Source: Prevotella sp. 885 (GTDB lineage: Bacteria > Bacteroidota > Bacteroidia > Bacteroidales > Bacteroidaceae). From it: DNA of 64,000 bases. Location of the stretch: contig NZ_NOVE01000016.1 of assembly GCF_002265625.1 (NCBI RefSeq), positions 1 through 64,000 on the forward strand, given 5' to 3'. The notes beneath the pieces are model-generated. The model saw only the letters and a program-made list of their open reading frames with translations, searched no databases and was not told the origin of the DNA. Shown here piece by piece: positions 33,972-43,487 of the stretch. The position numbers and the translations under genes are program-made. Each line of letters begins with the position of its first letter. The first letter of the stretch is position 1.

Positions 33972-35186
33972 TTACTTGCCCATTACCTTATTGTGTGCTT
34001 CCACTACGGTACGGATGACGAAGTCAGCCTGCTCGTCTGTGAGCTGCGGATAGATAGGCAGCGAAATTTCGTGTGCGTAGTTGCGGTAAGCCTGCGGGTA
34101 GTCCTTGATGTCATAGCCCATCTCACGGAAAAGCGTAAGCATAGGCATCGGCACGAAGTGTACGTTTACTGCCACTTCTGACTTTGCTATCTCCTGAATG
34201 ATTTCGTCGCGCTGCTGCTCCGTCACGTCCTTTATGCGAAGGGCGTAGACGTGGTAAGAGCTTTCCTTGCCGGGAGTGATCGCAGGAGGAGTGAGCGCCC
34301 AGTCATACTGCTTCAGTGTGTCGTTATAACGTGTGAAGACACGCTTGCGCTCCTTGAGAAGATCCTCATACTTGCGTATCTGTGCCAGTCCGATGGCGGC
34401 ATTTACGTCGGCAAGATTACACTTCATACCCTGACCGATGATGTCGTAACGCCATCCTCCTGCCTTCGACTTCGTGAAGGCGTCCTTCGTCTGGCAGTTG
34501 AGAGAGAAGAGGCGCATGTCGGCATAGAGCTTGTCATTGTCGAAGGGTTCGGGCATGTTAAGGCAGATGATGCCGCCCTCAGCCGTCGTGACGTTCTTGA
34601 CGGCGTGGAGAGAGAAGATGGCAATGTCGGTCTCTGAGCCTGAACGCTTGCCGTTGTAGTGTGCGCCGATGGAATGGGCAGAGTCGCTTACCACAATTAT
34701 TCTGCCCAACTGACGCTGTACGTCGGACGTAGGAGAGAACATCGCCTTCACCTCCGGTTCTGACACGAGCGACATGATGGCATCATAGTCACAGGGGAAA
34801 CCGGCTATATCAACGGGAAGAATGGCCTTAGTGCGCGGCGTGATGGCACGGCGGATGGCTTCCACAGAGATGTTGAAGTCCTCACCGGAGTCTACCATTA
34901 CCGGCTTTCCGCCAGCCCAAAGCACGGCAAGCGCTGTGGCAGAATAGGTGTAAGCCGGCACGATGACCTCGTCACCGGGCTGCAGTCCGAGCCAACGGAG
35001 CACCAGAATGGCGCCCGACGTCCACGAGTTGACACCAAGAGCACGGCGTGCGCCCGAAAGCTTGCATACTTCTTCTTCGAGAGCCTTCACCTTCGGACCG
35101 GTGGTTATCCAGCCCGAACGCAGCGAGTCGGTCACTTCGTTTATTACATCATCATCAATATATGGGGGTGAGAACGGTATTTTCAT
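33972..35186 (-). CDS. DegT-family nucleotide-sugar 4-aminotransferase (WcfR/PglE-like)
   Basis: 404 residues. The N terminus has PFSPPYIDDDVINEVTDSL and SGWITTGPKVKALE. The PLP lysine is in FSLHAVKNVTTAEGGI (about 191-206), and the PLP-ring Asp is in VVSDSAHSIGAHYNG (about 169-183). It should aminate the 4-keto sugar made by the CapD-like dehydratase, giving a UDP-4-amino-4,6-dideoxy-N-acetylhexosamine. Its length and its position immediately upstream of a PglC-like transferase match WcfR. It differs from the shorter FdtB-like enzyme at 10194-11297. Confidence 0.9.
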   Translation of the reverse strand: MKIPFSPPYIDDDVINEVTDSLRSGWITTGPKVKALEEEVCKLSGARRALGVNSWTSGAILVLRWLGLQPGDEVIVPAYTYSATALAVLWAGGKPVMVDSGEDFNISVEAIRRAITPRTKAILPVDIAGFPCDYDAIMSLVSEPEVKAMFSPTSDVQRQLGRIIVVSDSAHSIGAHYNGKRSGSETDIAIFSLHAVKNVTTAEGGIICLNMPEPFDNDKLYADMRLFSLNCQTKDAFTKSKAGGWRYDIIGQGMKCNLADVNAAIGLAQIRKYEDLLKERKRVFTRYNDTLKQYDWALTPPAITPGKESSYHVYALRIKDVTEQQRDEIIQEIAKSEVAVNVHFVPMPMLTLFREMGYDIKDYPQAYRNYAHEISLPIYPQLTDEQADFVIRTVVEAHNKVMGK

Positions 35187-35191
35187 AATTA

Positions 35192-36226
35192 TTATCTATT
35201 TACGTTTACTGTCATTTTCTTGTTTGTCAACACCTTATACAAGCCTTTTATATAGCCGAAGCCATAACTCAAGTGGAGGTTGAGGAAGATGTATGGCATG
35301 TAAAAAGCCAAGGCAAAGCGCTTCTTGCGCAACGCTGTCTTGATGCCGAACATGAAGCCAAGGGCGAAATACAGCGCCATTACAGCCAGATAAATGTAGG
35401 CTATGATGGGCGAAACAAAGCTAAGCAACGCTCCCAGCACTATGCCTATGCAGAAAAGCAGGGGGAAGAACTGGCGCACGGTGGCTGGCGTTCCGAGCTT
35501 GCGGTTCACCAACGGCTTGAACAGTCCGTACTGCCAGTACATACGACGCGTCTTTGCGATGGTGTCTCGCGCAGCATACTCAATGACGATGTCGGGGATA
35601 AGGAATATCTTTCCGCCGTTCTTGATTATGCGTCCGTTGAATTCGTCGTCCTGATTTCGCGTCAATTCGGGATCGAACATGCCAATCCTGTCGAACAAGT
35701 CGCGATGGAAACAGCCGAAAGGCACGGTGTCGACCTGCTTTATCTTGCTGGCGCCGATACGAAAATCAGAACCTCCGACACCGAAAGAATGACACAGACA
35801 CAGGGCTATGGCAAGCGCCTTGGTACTGTCGTTGGCAGGAAGCGTGTTGCACACGCCGCCCACATTGTCAGCCTTTAGCTCGTAAAGATAACGGACAAGG
35901 CGTGAGAAATAGTCCGCCGGGTACTTGCAATGCGCGTCTATGCGTATGACCACGTCGCCCGTAGCCTGGGCAATGCCGTTGTTGAGAGCGTAAGGAACGG
36001 TTCGCTGAGGATTATCAATGAGCTTGAAGAAGGGATGTGTCTTGGCATACTCTGTGATAAACTCACGTGTGCCGTCCTTGCTCATACCGTCAATCAGAAA
36101 CACCTCCATACGGTCCTTGGGATAGTCTTGTAGAGTGATACTCTCAAGGAGTCCTTCTATGAAGCGACGTTCCTGATAGATGGGACAAACTACTGTTATC
36201 TTAGGATTGTTCATTCTGTCTGTCAT
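35192..36226 (-). CDS. Glycosyltransferase family 2, ExoA-like, with C-terminal membrane helices
   Basis: 344 residues. The GT-A N terminus ITVVCPIYQERRFIEGLLESI, DGMSKDGTREFI and the metal-binding D-x-D region VIRIDAHCKYP (about 93-103) are visible. Acceptor-side NQDDEFNGRIIKNGGKI (about 194-210) includes the ED-like pair. Three C-terminal hydrophobic helices (about 245-330) place the enzyme at the inner membrane, as in succinoglycan ExoA. It is 5 bp from both neighbours, so it is part of the same transcript. Donor and acceptor are not determinable. Confidence 0.88.
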   Translation of the reverse strand: MTDRMNNPKITVVCPIYQERRFIEGLLESITLQDYPKDRMEVFLIDGMSKDGTREFITEYAKTHPFFKLIDNPQRTVPYALNNGIAQATGDVVIRIDAHCKYPADYFSRLVRYLYELKADNVGGVCNTLPANDSTKALAIALCLCHSFGVGGSDFRIGASKIKQVDTVPFGCFHRDLFDRIGMFDPELTRNQDDEFNGRIIKNGGKIFLIPDIVIEYAARDTIAKTRRMYWQYGLFKPLVNRKLGTPATVRQFFPLLFCIGIVLGALLSFVSPIIAYIYLAVMALYFALGFMFGIKTALRKKRFALAFYMPYIFLNLHLSYGFGYIKGLYKVLTNKKMTVNVNR

Positions 36227-36231
36227 TATGA

Positions 36232-37497
36232 TTAAAGACGTGCGTCTATGATATCGCGCGACAATACGCCCTTAACGTCATAAACCACGCTGTTCGCGGC
36301 ACGAACGGCAGAGAAGTCAATGTCGCGGAACTCGTTGTGGGCTACGGCGAGGATTACGGCGTCATACTTCTCGTCCGGAAGCTGCGTCTTGATGCTGATG
36401 CCATACTCATGCTCAACTCTTTCGGCGTTAGCCCACGGATCGTATACGTCGATGTTATGGGTGTATTCGCTAAGGGTGTGATAGATGTCCACCACCTTAG
36501 TGTTGCGGATATCGGGACAGTTCTCTTTGAACGTGATGCCGAGAATGAGAATCTTGGCGTCCTTGACGAGGATGCCTTTCTTGTTCATACACTTCACCAC
36601 CTGATTGGCAACATAGTCGCCCATGCCGTCATTCAGTCGACGTGCTGCAAACATCACACGCGGAAGAACGCCATACACCTGTGCTTTCTGGATGAGATAG
36701 TAAGGGTCGACGCTGATGCAATGTCCGCCTACCAGACCCGGCTTTAGCTTGATGAAGTTCCATTTGGAAGCCGCTGCCTCAATGACGTCGTTGGTGTCGA
36801 TGCCCATAGCGTTGAATATCTTTGCCAGCTCGTTCATGAAAGCGATGTTGACGTCACGCTGCGAATTCTCTATTATCTTCGAAGCCTCAGCCACACGGAT
36901 GCTCGGTGCCTTGTGTGTGCCATTGACAAGAACGGAGTTGTAGACACCGTCCACGATGTCAGCCACCTCGGGTGTAGAACCAGAGGTAACCTTCTTTATC
37001 TTCTCCACGGTGTGAAGCTTGTCGCCCGGATTGATGCGCTCGGGGCTGTAGCCTGCGAAGAAGTCCTCGTTATACTTCAGTCCGCTCACACGCTCCACTA
37101 CGGGCAGACACTCTTCCTCAGTAACACCGGGATAGACGGTCGACTCATACACGACGATATCGCCCTTCTTTATCACCTTACCCACTGTCTCGCTGGCACC
37201 CCAAAGCGGCTTGAGGTCAGGATGGTTGTTATTGTCAACGGGTGTAGGTACGGCTACAACGTAGAAGTTGCAGTCGCGTATATCGTCGAGGTTGGTGCTA
37301 CAGACAAAGTTATGGTTATGTATAGCGTCGCCAAGCAATTCATCAGACACTTCCAGTGTGGAATCATGACCTTGCATAAGTTCGTCTACACGATGCTGGT
37401 TCATATCGAAACCAACAGTCGGATACTTTGTTGAGAAAAGACGCGCCAATGGCAATCCCACATATCCAAGTCCGATAACAGCAATTTTTATTTCCAT
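36232..37497 (-). CDS. UDP-N-acetylhexosamine 6-dehydrogenase (WecC/TviB/WbpO type)
   Basis: 421 residues. The NAD-binding IAVIGLGYVGLPLARLF (about 5-21), the central domain with VGGHCISVDPYYLI (catalytic Cys, about 253-266) and the C-terminal UDP-binding domain with ILILGITFKENCPDIRNTKV (about 313-332) are all clear. The N terminus (TVGFDMNQHRVDELMQGHDST) resembles TviB/WbpO rather than UDP-glucose dehydrogenase. It makes a UDP-N-acetylhexosaminuronic acid, adding a negative charge to the polysaccharide. A TAnnTTTG box lies just upstream. Confidence 0.92.
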   Translation of the reverse strand: MEIKIAVIGLGYVGLPLARLFSTKYPTVGFDMNQHRVDELMQGHDSTLEVSDELLGDAIHNHNFVCSTNLDDIRDCNFYVVAVPTPVDNNNHPDLKPLWGASETVGKVIKKGDIVVYESTVYPGVTEEECLPVVERVSGLKYNEDFFAGYSPERINPGDKLHTVEKIKKVTSGSTPEVADIVDGVYNSVLVNGTHKAPSIRVAEASKIIENSQRDVNIAFMNELAKIFNAMGIDTNDVIEAAASKWNFIKLKPGLVGGHCISVDPYYLIQKAQVYGVLPRVMFAARRLNDGMGDYVANQVVKCMNKKGILVKDAKILILGITFKENCPDIRNTKVVDIYHTLSEYTHNIDVYDPWANAERVEHEYGISIKTQLPDEKYDAVILAVAHNEFRDIDFSAVRAANSVVYDVKGVLSRDIIDARL

Positions 37498-37523
37498 TTA
37501 CATTATATATTTAAAAATACATA

Positions 37524-37531
37524 CAAAGTTA
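37524..37531 (-). promoter_or_regulatory. Candidate internal promoter (-7 box) in the capsule cluster
   Basis: The minus strand reads TAACTTTG (perfect TAnnTTTG), 27 nt upstream of the UDP-sugar dehydrogenase start, within the only sizeable gap (91 bp) of this part of the cluster. The -33 element is not clear. Confidence 0.4.
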
Positions 37532-37588
37532 ATATATTTATTTGAAACGTGACGCCATTTGCTTGAATAACAATTACGGCAGACGCCA

Positions 37589-38629
37589 CTAAGCAATTTC
37601 CTCGGCTATTGTACGGATTACCACCGGCGGAAGATAGGCCTGTGCCGACTGTATGCAGTTGAGTTTCATCGGGACAAGGCGGTCCTGACATTTATAGATG
37701 TCGAGGATTATCTCTGCAAGGCGGTTGACGTCGCGCGTGGGGAAGATGAAACCGTTCTTGTTGTCAGTTATGATGTTGGCATTGTCGTGCCAGTCGCTCG
37801 CAATAATAGGCAGACCAGCAGCGAATGCGTCTATAACCGTGCCAGCCAAACCCTCACCCGGATAGTATGTAGGGAAGAGCAAGGCAGTGTATTCTTTCAG
37901 CTTGAAGACGCTCTTATCGAACTCCACCCTGCCCCAATAAGCCACAGTTTCGGGCATCGAAGCCTTTACGGCATCAAACCAAGAACGGTCACAAGCCTCC
38001 ACATTGCCGTACATGTCGAGTGTGGCAATGGTCTTGCCTGCCTTTTCGTTGGCAAGGCTCACAGCCTTTATGGCATCTTCTATGCCTTTCGTGGGGGTGA
38101 TACGTGAGAAGATGCAGAAGCGCATCGGACGGAGATTATATCCGGAAAGCTCGTCAGAGGTGAGAATACGCAGGGGCTTGCAGTTGGGCATCACCACGAC
38201 ACGATGCAGCCCCAACCCGGCAAGCGAGTCTTTCATGTTCTTCGTTTCGGGATAAATCATGTGCAGACGCTTGGCGAAACACAGAAGCCAGCGGTTACGT
38301 CCGAGGAGTTCGGCAAGCCATCCTCCTATCACTACATAATGGATACGGCGTGAGAAAAGAAGATTGTAAATCACTACAAGGGGCAGAATCACCTTTATGC
38401 CGTTCTGGGCGGGAAGGATGATGACGTTACGGCTGCGTGCCACGCAACCGAACAACTGAAAAAGAAGACGCAGAACAACACTCTTGCCGCCGGCTGTGTC
38501 CACCCGCTTTATTTCAGACGCCCCGTACAACGACTCAAGTTCGTCGGCCACGATGCGTGTCTTGATGGTCTGTCCGTTGTAGCTGTTGTTATTCATATCA
38601 AAATTGCCAATGATGCTTATCTTTCTCAT
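37589..38629 (-). CDS. Glycosyltransferase family 4
   Basis: 346 residues with a GT-B fold. The N terminus ISIIGNFDMNNNSYNGQTIKTR binds the acceptor side. The C-terminal donor domain has MRFCIFSRITPTKGIEDAIKAV (about 168-189) and the retaining E-x7-E-type segment LLFPTYYPGEGLAGTVIDAFAAGLPIIASDW (about 255-285). It adds one sugar of the repeat unit at the cytoplasmic face. It lies between the GT2 gene (17 bp upstream) and the dehydrogenase. Confidence 0.9.
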   Translation of the reverse strand: MRKISIIGNFDMNNNSYNGQTIKTRIVADELESLYGASEIKRVDTAGGKSVVLRLLFQLFGCVARSRNVIILPAQNGIKVILPLVVIYNLLFSRRIHYVVIGGWLAELLGRNRWLLCFAKRLHMIYPETKNMKDSLAGLGLHRVVVMPNCKPLRILTSDELSGYNLRPMRFCIFSRITPTKGIEDAIKAVSLANEKAGKTIATLDMYGNVEACDRSWFDAVKASMPETVAYWGRVEFDKSVFKLKEYTALLFPTYYPGEGLAGTVIDAFAAGLPIIASDWHDNANIITDNKNGFIFPTRDVNRLAEIILDIYKCQDRLVPMKLNCIQSAQAYLPPVVIRTIAEEIA

Positions 38630-38646
38630 ATCAGATTGTTTTTAGG

Positions 38647-39495
38647 TTAGTTGGTATTTTTTTTTCCAAGGAAATTCGACAGATGTTCGCGCAAAAGATA
38701 GTATACCTTCATCGCTACGAAGCGCGGAAATGACATGTGTGTCAATGAGACTGTAGAGAGATGCTGCTCCCGGGTCTTGCTCATCAGCTCGCTTATCATG
38801 CCCATCTGCTTCAGCAGACTGCGAGTTTTCTTTGCTCCGACAGCATTGTGGGCATGCTGACGATAGAGCATAAGCGGCTCAGGTTCGGCTACGACCACGC
38901 CCTTGTTCCACAACACGGCGATGGCAAACCACGCATCGTGCATCACTATCTTTTCTGAATAAGGGAAGCAGACGTCCTTTGCCTTCTGATTGAGCATCAT
39001 CGTACAGCCCGGCATATTGTTATAGAAAAGATGATAATACTTGTCATTGAACACGGACATCGGATAATGGCGGAACTTCCAGTACGATTCGGCGAAGACG
39101 TTGAGCTTCGCATCCACCAGCTTCAGATTGGTGCAGGCTATGACAGGACAGCCCTCATGCTCTGCCTCGCCTTCCTGCATGCGCTTCAACGTCAGCTCCA
39201 CCTTGCGCGGAAGCCACACGTCGTCATGGTCGCAAAACATGTAATAGTCGGCTTCCACATTGCGCAGCATCCACATAAATCCCTCTTTAGCTCCGAGATT
39301 TCTGCTGCTTGGCATGACGATGATGCGACTATCGCGCTCAGCCAGCTCATGTATAAGGGCTAAGGTGTTGTCAGTAGAGGCATCATCACGGATGTATAGC
39401 CTCCAGTCGGTGTAAGTCTGGGCAAGCAGAGAACTGACCTGCTCCTCCAGATAGTTCATGCCGTTGTATGTAGAGAGTAATATTGCTAATTCCAT
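38647..39495 (-). CDS. Glycosyltransferase family 2, rhamnosyltransferase-like
   Basis: 282 residues. ELAILLSTYNGMNYLEEQVSSLLAQTY-type N terminus, YIRDDASTDNTL and the D-x-D-like FCDHDDVWLPRKVE (about 91-104) place it in the WsaF/RgpB-like rhamnosyltransferase branch of GT2. The C terminus is basic and non-membrane. Starts 9 bp after the upstream GT2. The donor sugar cannot be proven. Confidence 0.85.
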   Translation of the reverse strand: MELAILLSTYNGMNYLEEQVSSLLAQTYTDWRLYIRDDASTDNTLALIHELAERDSRIIVMPSSRNLGAKEGFMWMLRNVEADYYMFCDHDDVWLPRKVELTLKRMQEGEAEHEGCPVIACTNLKLVDAKLNVFAESYWKFRHYPMSVFNDKYYHLFYNNMPGCTMMLNQKAKDVCFPYSEKIVMHDAWFAIAVLWNKGVVVAEPEPLMLYRQHAHNAVGAKKTRSLLKQMGMISELMSKTREQHLSTVSLTHMSFPRFVAMKVYYLLREHLSNFLGKKNTN

Positions 39496-39504
39496 TTTGT
39501 TTCG

Positions 39505-40557
39505 TTATTGTTTGTGTTTCTCCTGGATGGTGCTGATCATCGCCGTCTTCTTCTTACGCCAACGCGACTCTCTGATGAGATAGAAAGCTACGGGCAGCTG
39601 TCGCGCCAGGCGTGCCGGAAGAATCTTCTGGAGCAGCGTCGTGAGGCGTATCTGCATCCTGAGCAGACGCGAGTGGCGAGAGTTTCGCTCACGTACGCTC
39701 TCAGCAAGGGCGTCTGCCAGCGAGCGGTTGATGCCCTTACCTGTCATGCCCTGATTGTAAATGCGGAGCATGCCGTCATAAAGGGCGCTGTCCCACTTGT
39801 GTCCGGCTATACGTCGGACCGCATCATACATCTTGCTGTTGGCAAGGACATGACTGTCGACGTGTGCCTGTGAGTTTATCTTCTTCGATATTGACGATGT
39901 AGTGATGATGCGATAACCGTAGTCCTGCAAGGCTCCGTCAGCATAATCATAGCGCAGTCCGGCTGCTATGGCTGAGATGTTGAAGTCGGCGTCCTGCAAA
40001 GAAAGGAGTCTGTCGTCCCACGTGAGACGGTTGCGGCGCAGCGAATCGGTGCGATAGATGTTGTTCCAGACTATGAACGGAAGCCTACGACTTGCGAACA
40101 TCTTGACGTCATCCTCTGCCACACGGTATCCGAAGTCGTAAGGATGCGGCGCGGTGACGAACCGATTGTCCACATAAACGCCTGACGGGAAGACCATGAA
40201 GTCGAGGTCGGGGCGCTTGCTGAGCATCTCCACTCGCTGACGCAGACAGTATGGGGCTATGTAGTCGTCCGAATCGAACACGATGACAAACTCGCCACTC
40301 GCCATCTCCAGTCCGATGTTGCGGCAAGTCTGCGCACCCTTCGGCTGGCGGTCACGCCTTACCACTCGTATGCGACAGTCCTCCTCAGCATAATGATAAA
40401 GCAGCTGCAGCGTCTCTTCCTCCGAGCCATCGTCAATGGCAAGCAGCTCCCAGCCACAGAAATCATTGGCACGGATGCTGTCAATCATCGTTCTTACTTC
40501 GTCACGATGATTGAATACGGGCATTATTATGGTGAGAGGTATTCTGAGCGGTTCCAT
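39505..40557 (-). CDS. Glycosyltransferase family 2
   Basis: 350 residues. GT-A motifs PLTIIMPVFNHRDEVRTMIDSI, AIDDGSEEETLQLL and the D-x-D in FVIVFDSDDYIAPYCL (about 89-104) are clear. The C-terminal part has a long basic stretch (SRHSRLLRMQIRLTTLLQK) that may lie on the membrane. A hairpin (40602-40632) precedes it within the cluster. Substrate not determinable. Confidence 0.88.
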   Translation of the reverse strand: MEPLRIPLTIIMPVFNHRDEVRTMIDSIRANDFCGWELLAIDDGSEEETLQLLYHYAEEDCRIRVVRRDRQPKGAQTCRNIGLEMASGEFVIVFDSDDYIAPYCLRQRVEMLSKRPDLDFMVFPSGVYVDNRFVTAPHPYDFGYRVAEDDVKMFASRRLPFIVWNNIYRTDSLRRNRLTWDDRLLSLQDADFNISAIAAGLRYDYADGALQDYGYRIITTSSISKKINSQAHVDSHVLANSKMYDAVRRIAGHKWDSALYDGMLRIYNQGMTGKGINRSLADALAESVRERNSRHSRLLRMQIRLTTLLQKILPARLARQLPVAFYLIRESRWRKKKTAMISTIQEKHKQ

Positions 40558-40601
40558 TATAGACTTTTAATTATTGCAAATTATATATTATAATATATAA
40601 A

Positions 40602-40632
40602 CGCCCGACACAGTACAATATTGTATCGGGCG
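40602..40632. terminator. Hairpin inside the capsule cluster between flippase and GT2 genes
   Basis: CGCCCGA ... TCGGGCG with an AT-rich loop. On the minus strand it is followed by TTTATATATT. It is probably a weak attenuating terminator, since the following genes belong to the same pathway. Confidence 0.5.
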
Positions 40633-40662
40633 CTGTAATAATAACATTTTATTCGGTTTGAA

Positions 40663-42177
40663 TCAGTGTTTACGAAGCAATTTGTTTCGTATAAGGGAGT
40701 TTACGTATTGGCGTTCGTTCTTACGCAGTCCTATGAAGTAAAGCAGCAGAACAAAGTAAGCATAAGCCACCACCACGCTCTGTATCGGTCCCGCCACCTG
40801 TTTCAGATAGAGCGTCGGGGCGAAGAGAAGCGTTATCAACAGCACCGGCACGTACGACCCGCGCACAAGAGCCCATACATCGAACTTCGTGATGCGGATG
40901 ATGATGAACGGACGCACAAGGAAAACCAGGAACGAGAAGGCTATGTAGACATAGAACAGATATTCCGGCGGCATGCCACGTCGCATAGCCAAGTATCCCA
41001 CGACAATCGAACTTACAAGCAAGGTGTTGACAATCATCTGATAGAGCTTTATCTTTCCCGTGGCGAACACGAAGTCGTTGACGCCGGCGTTGATGGAGAA
41101 TATCAGGATGTCCACGATGAGCAGATGGGTGAACGTGATGGCATACGGCGGCACTTCCTTCAGCCACAGACCGAATATCACTTCCGGCGCAAGGATGAAG
41201 GGAATGGAGACGAAGAACATCGAGAGGTAAGTGGCTTTGGAAGCCAGGCACACCAAGGACGTGCAGCGGTCCAGATTGCCCGCAGCATAGTTCTTCACTA
41301 TCTGAGGCGAGATGGGTTTCTGCGCATTGTTGGCAAATGTCTGAAGGATGGAACCGACGGAATTGGCGACGGCAAGTCCTGCGTTCATCGTGGTGCTGAA
41401 GAACATGTTGATGATGAGCGCACCGCCCTGCGCCTTGCCTATCGTGGCAATGGCACCGATGCCTATACCGATGGAGAAATTGAGCACGTCATAATACTTG
41501 CGCCACTCACGCACAAACACAAAGCGGGTGATGGCAGCAAACTGCCTACGGCAATAGGCGAAGAACACCAACGTGGGGAAGGCGGTCATGAATGCCATCA
41601 CGTAGGTATAGATAATCAGCTTGTGCTCGAAATGGTCGATGAGCAGATAAGTGAAGAACAGCTTGAAAAGGCTCATCGCCACGTCCGTGGAGCAGAACAC
41701 GAAGAAGCGCTCACGGGCTATGAGCAGTCCGTTATAGGGCACGCCGACGAACGACATGGCTGCTGCCACGATGGAGACATCAAAGACACGCAGCACAGTC
41801 TGCATGTCGCCGTCATAGCTGACATGGTGCATGATATACCAATGTCCGGCGGGCAAGGCTATCGCCACGGTCAGCAAGGCAATTAGCACATGTATGACAA
41901 GATTGACATTAAACTGACGGCACACCTCCTCCTCGTCGTTCTTGCCAATGGCTATGGCAATGAAACGGTTGGACGTGGTAACCATGATGGTGTTGATGAT
42001 GCTTATGAAGGTGATGATGCAGGCTATAACCGAATAGAGTCCGTAGTCGCTGATACCCAAAGCTTGCAGACTGAAGCGTGTATAGAGCAGTCCGCTTATG
42101 GATATGATGGCGAGTCGGATGTAAAGGATGAGCGAGTTTACCGCTATTGATTTGTTTGTATTTTCCTGCATCTTCAA
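40663..42177 (-). CDS. Wzx-type lipid-linked repeat-unit flippase
   Basis: 504 residues with about 12-14 hydrophobic helices in MOP/PST arrangement. The start NKSIAVNSLILYIRLAIISISGLLYTRFSLQALG is typical (helix 1 followed by the YGLYSVI loop). The middle has GALIINMFFSTTMNAGLAVANSVGSILQTFANN. It flips the undecaprenyl-PP repeat unit to the periplasmic side. It sits directly after the polymerase gene (15 bp). Confidence 0.9.
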   Translation of the reverse strand: MKMQENTNKSIAVNSLILYIRLAIISISGLLYTRFSLQALGISDYGLYSVIACIITFISIINTIMVTTSNRFIAIAIGKNDEEEVCRQFNVNLVIHVLIALLTVAIALPAGHWYIMHHVSYDGDMQTVLRVFDVSIVAAAMSFVGVPYNGLLIARERFFVFCSTDVAMSLFKLFFTYLLIDHFEHKLIIYTYVMAFMTAFPTLVFFAYCRRQFAAITRFVFVREWRKYYDVLNFSIGIGIGAIATIGKAQGGALIINMFFSTTMNAGLAVANSVGSILQTFANNAQKPISPQIVKNYAAGNLDRCTSLVCLASKATYLSMFFVSIPFILAPEVIFGLWLKEVPPYAITFTHLLIVDILIFSINAGVNDFVFATGKIKLYQMIVNTLLVSSIVVGYLAMRRGMPPEYLFYVYIAFSFLVFLVRPFIIIRITKFDVWALVRGSYVPVLLITLLFAPTLYLKQVAGPIQSVVVAYAYFVLLLYFIGLRKNERQYVNSLIRNKLLRKH

Positions 42178-42192
42178 GTAGTTCTTATTTTT

Positions 42193-43428
42193 TTATTCTG
42201 TCGTCAGATTACGCTTGTCTGCATCGTATACGTAATGCGAATAATAGAGCAAGGCGAGGACGTAAAACATAATAGTGTACGGATACATCTCGAAGAGAGA
42301 CATAACCCAAAGACATGCCACAGCAAGGAGCAGCAGCTGCATGTTCTTTATCTTCAGATACGGGTGAATGGTCTTGAACACCTTGCTGCATACCATTATA
42401 TATATGCTCAGCAATATCACGCCGCCATGTATAAGGATGGAGAGAATGAAGTTGTGAGGACCGATGGCGAAGGCTGTCATATTGGCTTTGAACCAGTCGG
42501 CATCGGCGAATCCCCAGCCCCAGATTGGCGACTCCTCTATTATCTTCAGAGCGCTTTCCCACATGTGTGTACGGTAAGTGAAGGTGAGGTCCTTCTTCAG
42601 TACGTCTTCCACGATGTATACTGCCAGCTCGTTGTTCTCAAGACCACGTCCGTTGAACACCACGAATATCTGAAAGAGCAGAAAGACTGCGAACAGTCCG
42701 CAAATGGCAGTCAGTCGCAACTTGGACGTCGGCAGCAGACAGCAGACAAGGAAAACGAGAATCATCGAGAGTGATGTCATCGAACCTACCATCGCCAACG
42801 ACGCCACAATGACAATGGCAAGCACTATCATGTTGACGAGCCAGATGCGTGAATAACGCAGACACAGCAGATTGCTTGCCAACGCAGCCATCATTCGACA
42901 TCCCATCTGATTGTAGTTATTGCCGAACAGATAGCCGGTCGCACCCTTATAGTCGTCCACAAGCCAAAGCAACGGATGCGTCACGAGGTGTACGAAGTTG
43001 ATCCACACACAGACGGTGAAAGCTATGGTGAAGCACTTCAGCACCATCTCCATGCGATGACGATAATAACGCATGGTGAGCAACATAAACCAGATGAAGA
43101 TGCTGTTGTAAATGGCATTGCGGATGTCGTTGACATTTACGACCGTCAAGCCTATGAGGATAAAGAAGTAGAGGAAATTAAGAAAGCCGTATCGCGACAT
43201 CTCCTTCTCACGCGCCACCAAAGCCAGCATAAACAGAAAGCTGACAATATTGACAGCCAACACACCATACGAAAGCACGGGCATCTTGAGCTCAGACAGC
43301 GATATGGTGACATTCAACACAACGAAGAATATCATCACAAACGGCAGCAGCGTCATGTCATGCAGACTGACGCGAGTGGATATTTTGTCAAAATACAGTG
43401 GTATTCGCTTGAAAGTGAACAGCGACAT
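42193..43428 (-). CDS. Wzy-type polysaccharide polymerase (O-antigen ligase-like fold)
   Basis: 411 residues, about ten to eleven membrane helices and one larger periplasmic loop (about 255-310) containing TFTYRTHMWESALKIIEESP and GWGFADADWFKA, the W-G-x-G region common to Wzy/WaaL proteins. It polymerises repeat units in the periplasm. Position between wzz-like and wzx-like genes supports polymerase over ligase. Sequence is poorly conserved in this family, so the linkage made is unknown. Confidence 0.85.
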   Translation of the reverse strand: MSLFTFKRIPLYFDKISTRVSLHDMTLLPFVMIFFVVLNVTISLSELKMPVLSYGVLAVNIVSFLFMLALVAREKEMSRYGFLNFLYFFILIGLTVVNVNDIRNAIYNSIFIWFMLLTMRYYRHRMEMVLKCFTIAFTVCVWINFVHLVTHPLLWLVDDYKGATGYLFGNNYNQMGCRMMAALASNLLCLRYSRIWLVNMIVLAIVIVASLAMVGSMTSLSMILVFLVCCLLPTSKLRLTAICGLFAVFLLFQIFVVFNGRGLENNELAVYIVEDVLKKDLTFTYRTHMWESALKIIEESPIWGWGFADADWFKANMTAFAIGPHNFILSILIHGGVILLSIYIMVCSKVFKTIHPYLKIKNMQLLLLAVACLWVMSLFEMYPYTIMFYVLALLYYSHYVYDADKRNLTTE

Positions 43429-43456
43429 TTATGGGTCTCCTTTTTAATAAATAAAT

Positions 43457-43478
43457 GGGAAGGCAGTGACGCCTCCCC
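43457..43478. terminator. Weak hairpin between chain-length and polymerase genes
   Basis: On the minus strand, GGGGAGGC-GTCACT-GCCTTCCC is followed by ATTTATTTATT. It may reduce transcription of the downstream part of the cluster. Confidence 0.4.
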
Positions 43479-43487
43479 TATTTTTGA

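Noticed and set aside
40666-41886. Plus-strand ORF of 406 codons over the flippase gene
   Set aside because: It is rich in His, Arg, Asp and Glu with no hydrophobic core, typical of the complement of a membrane-protein gene.
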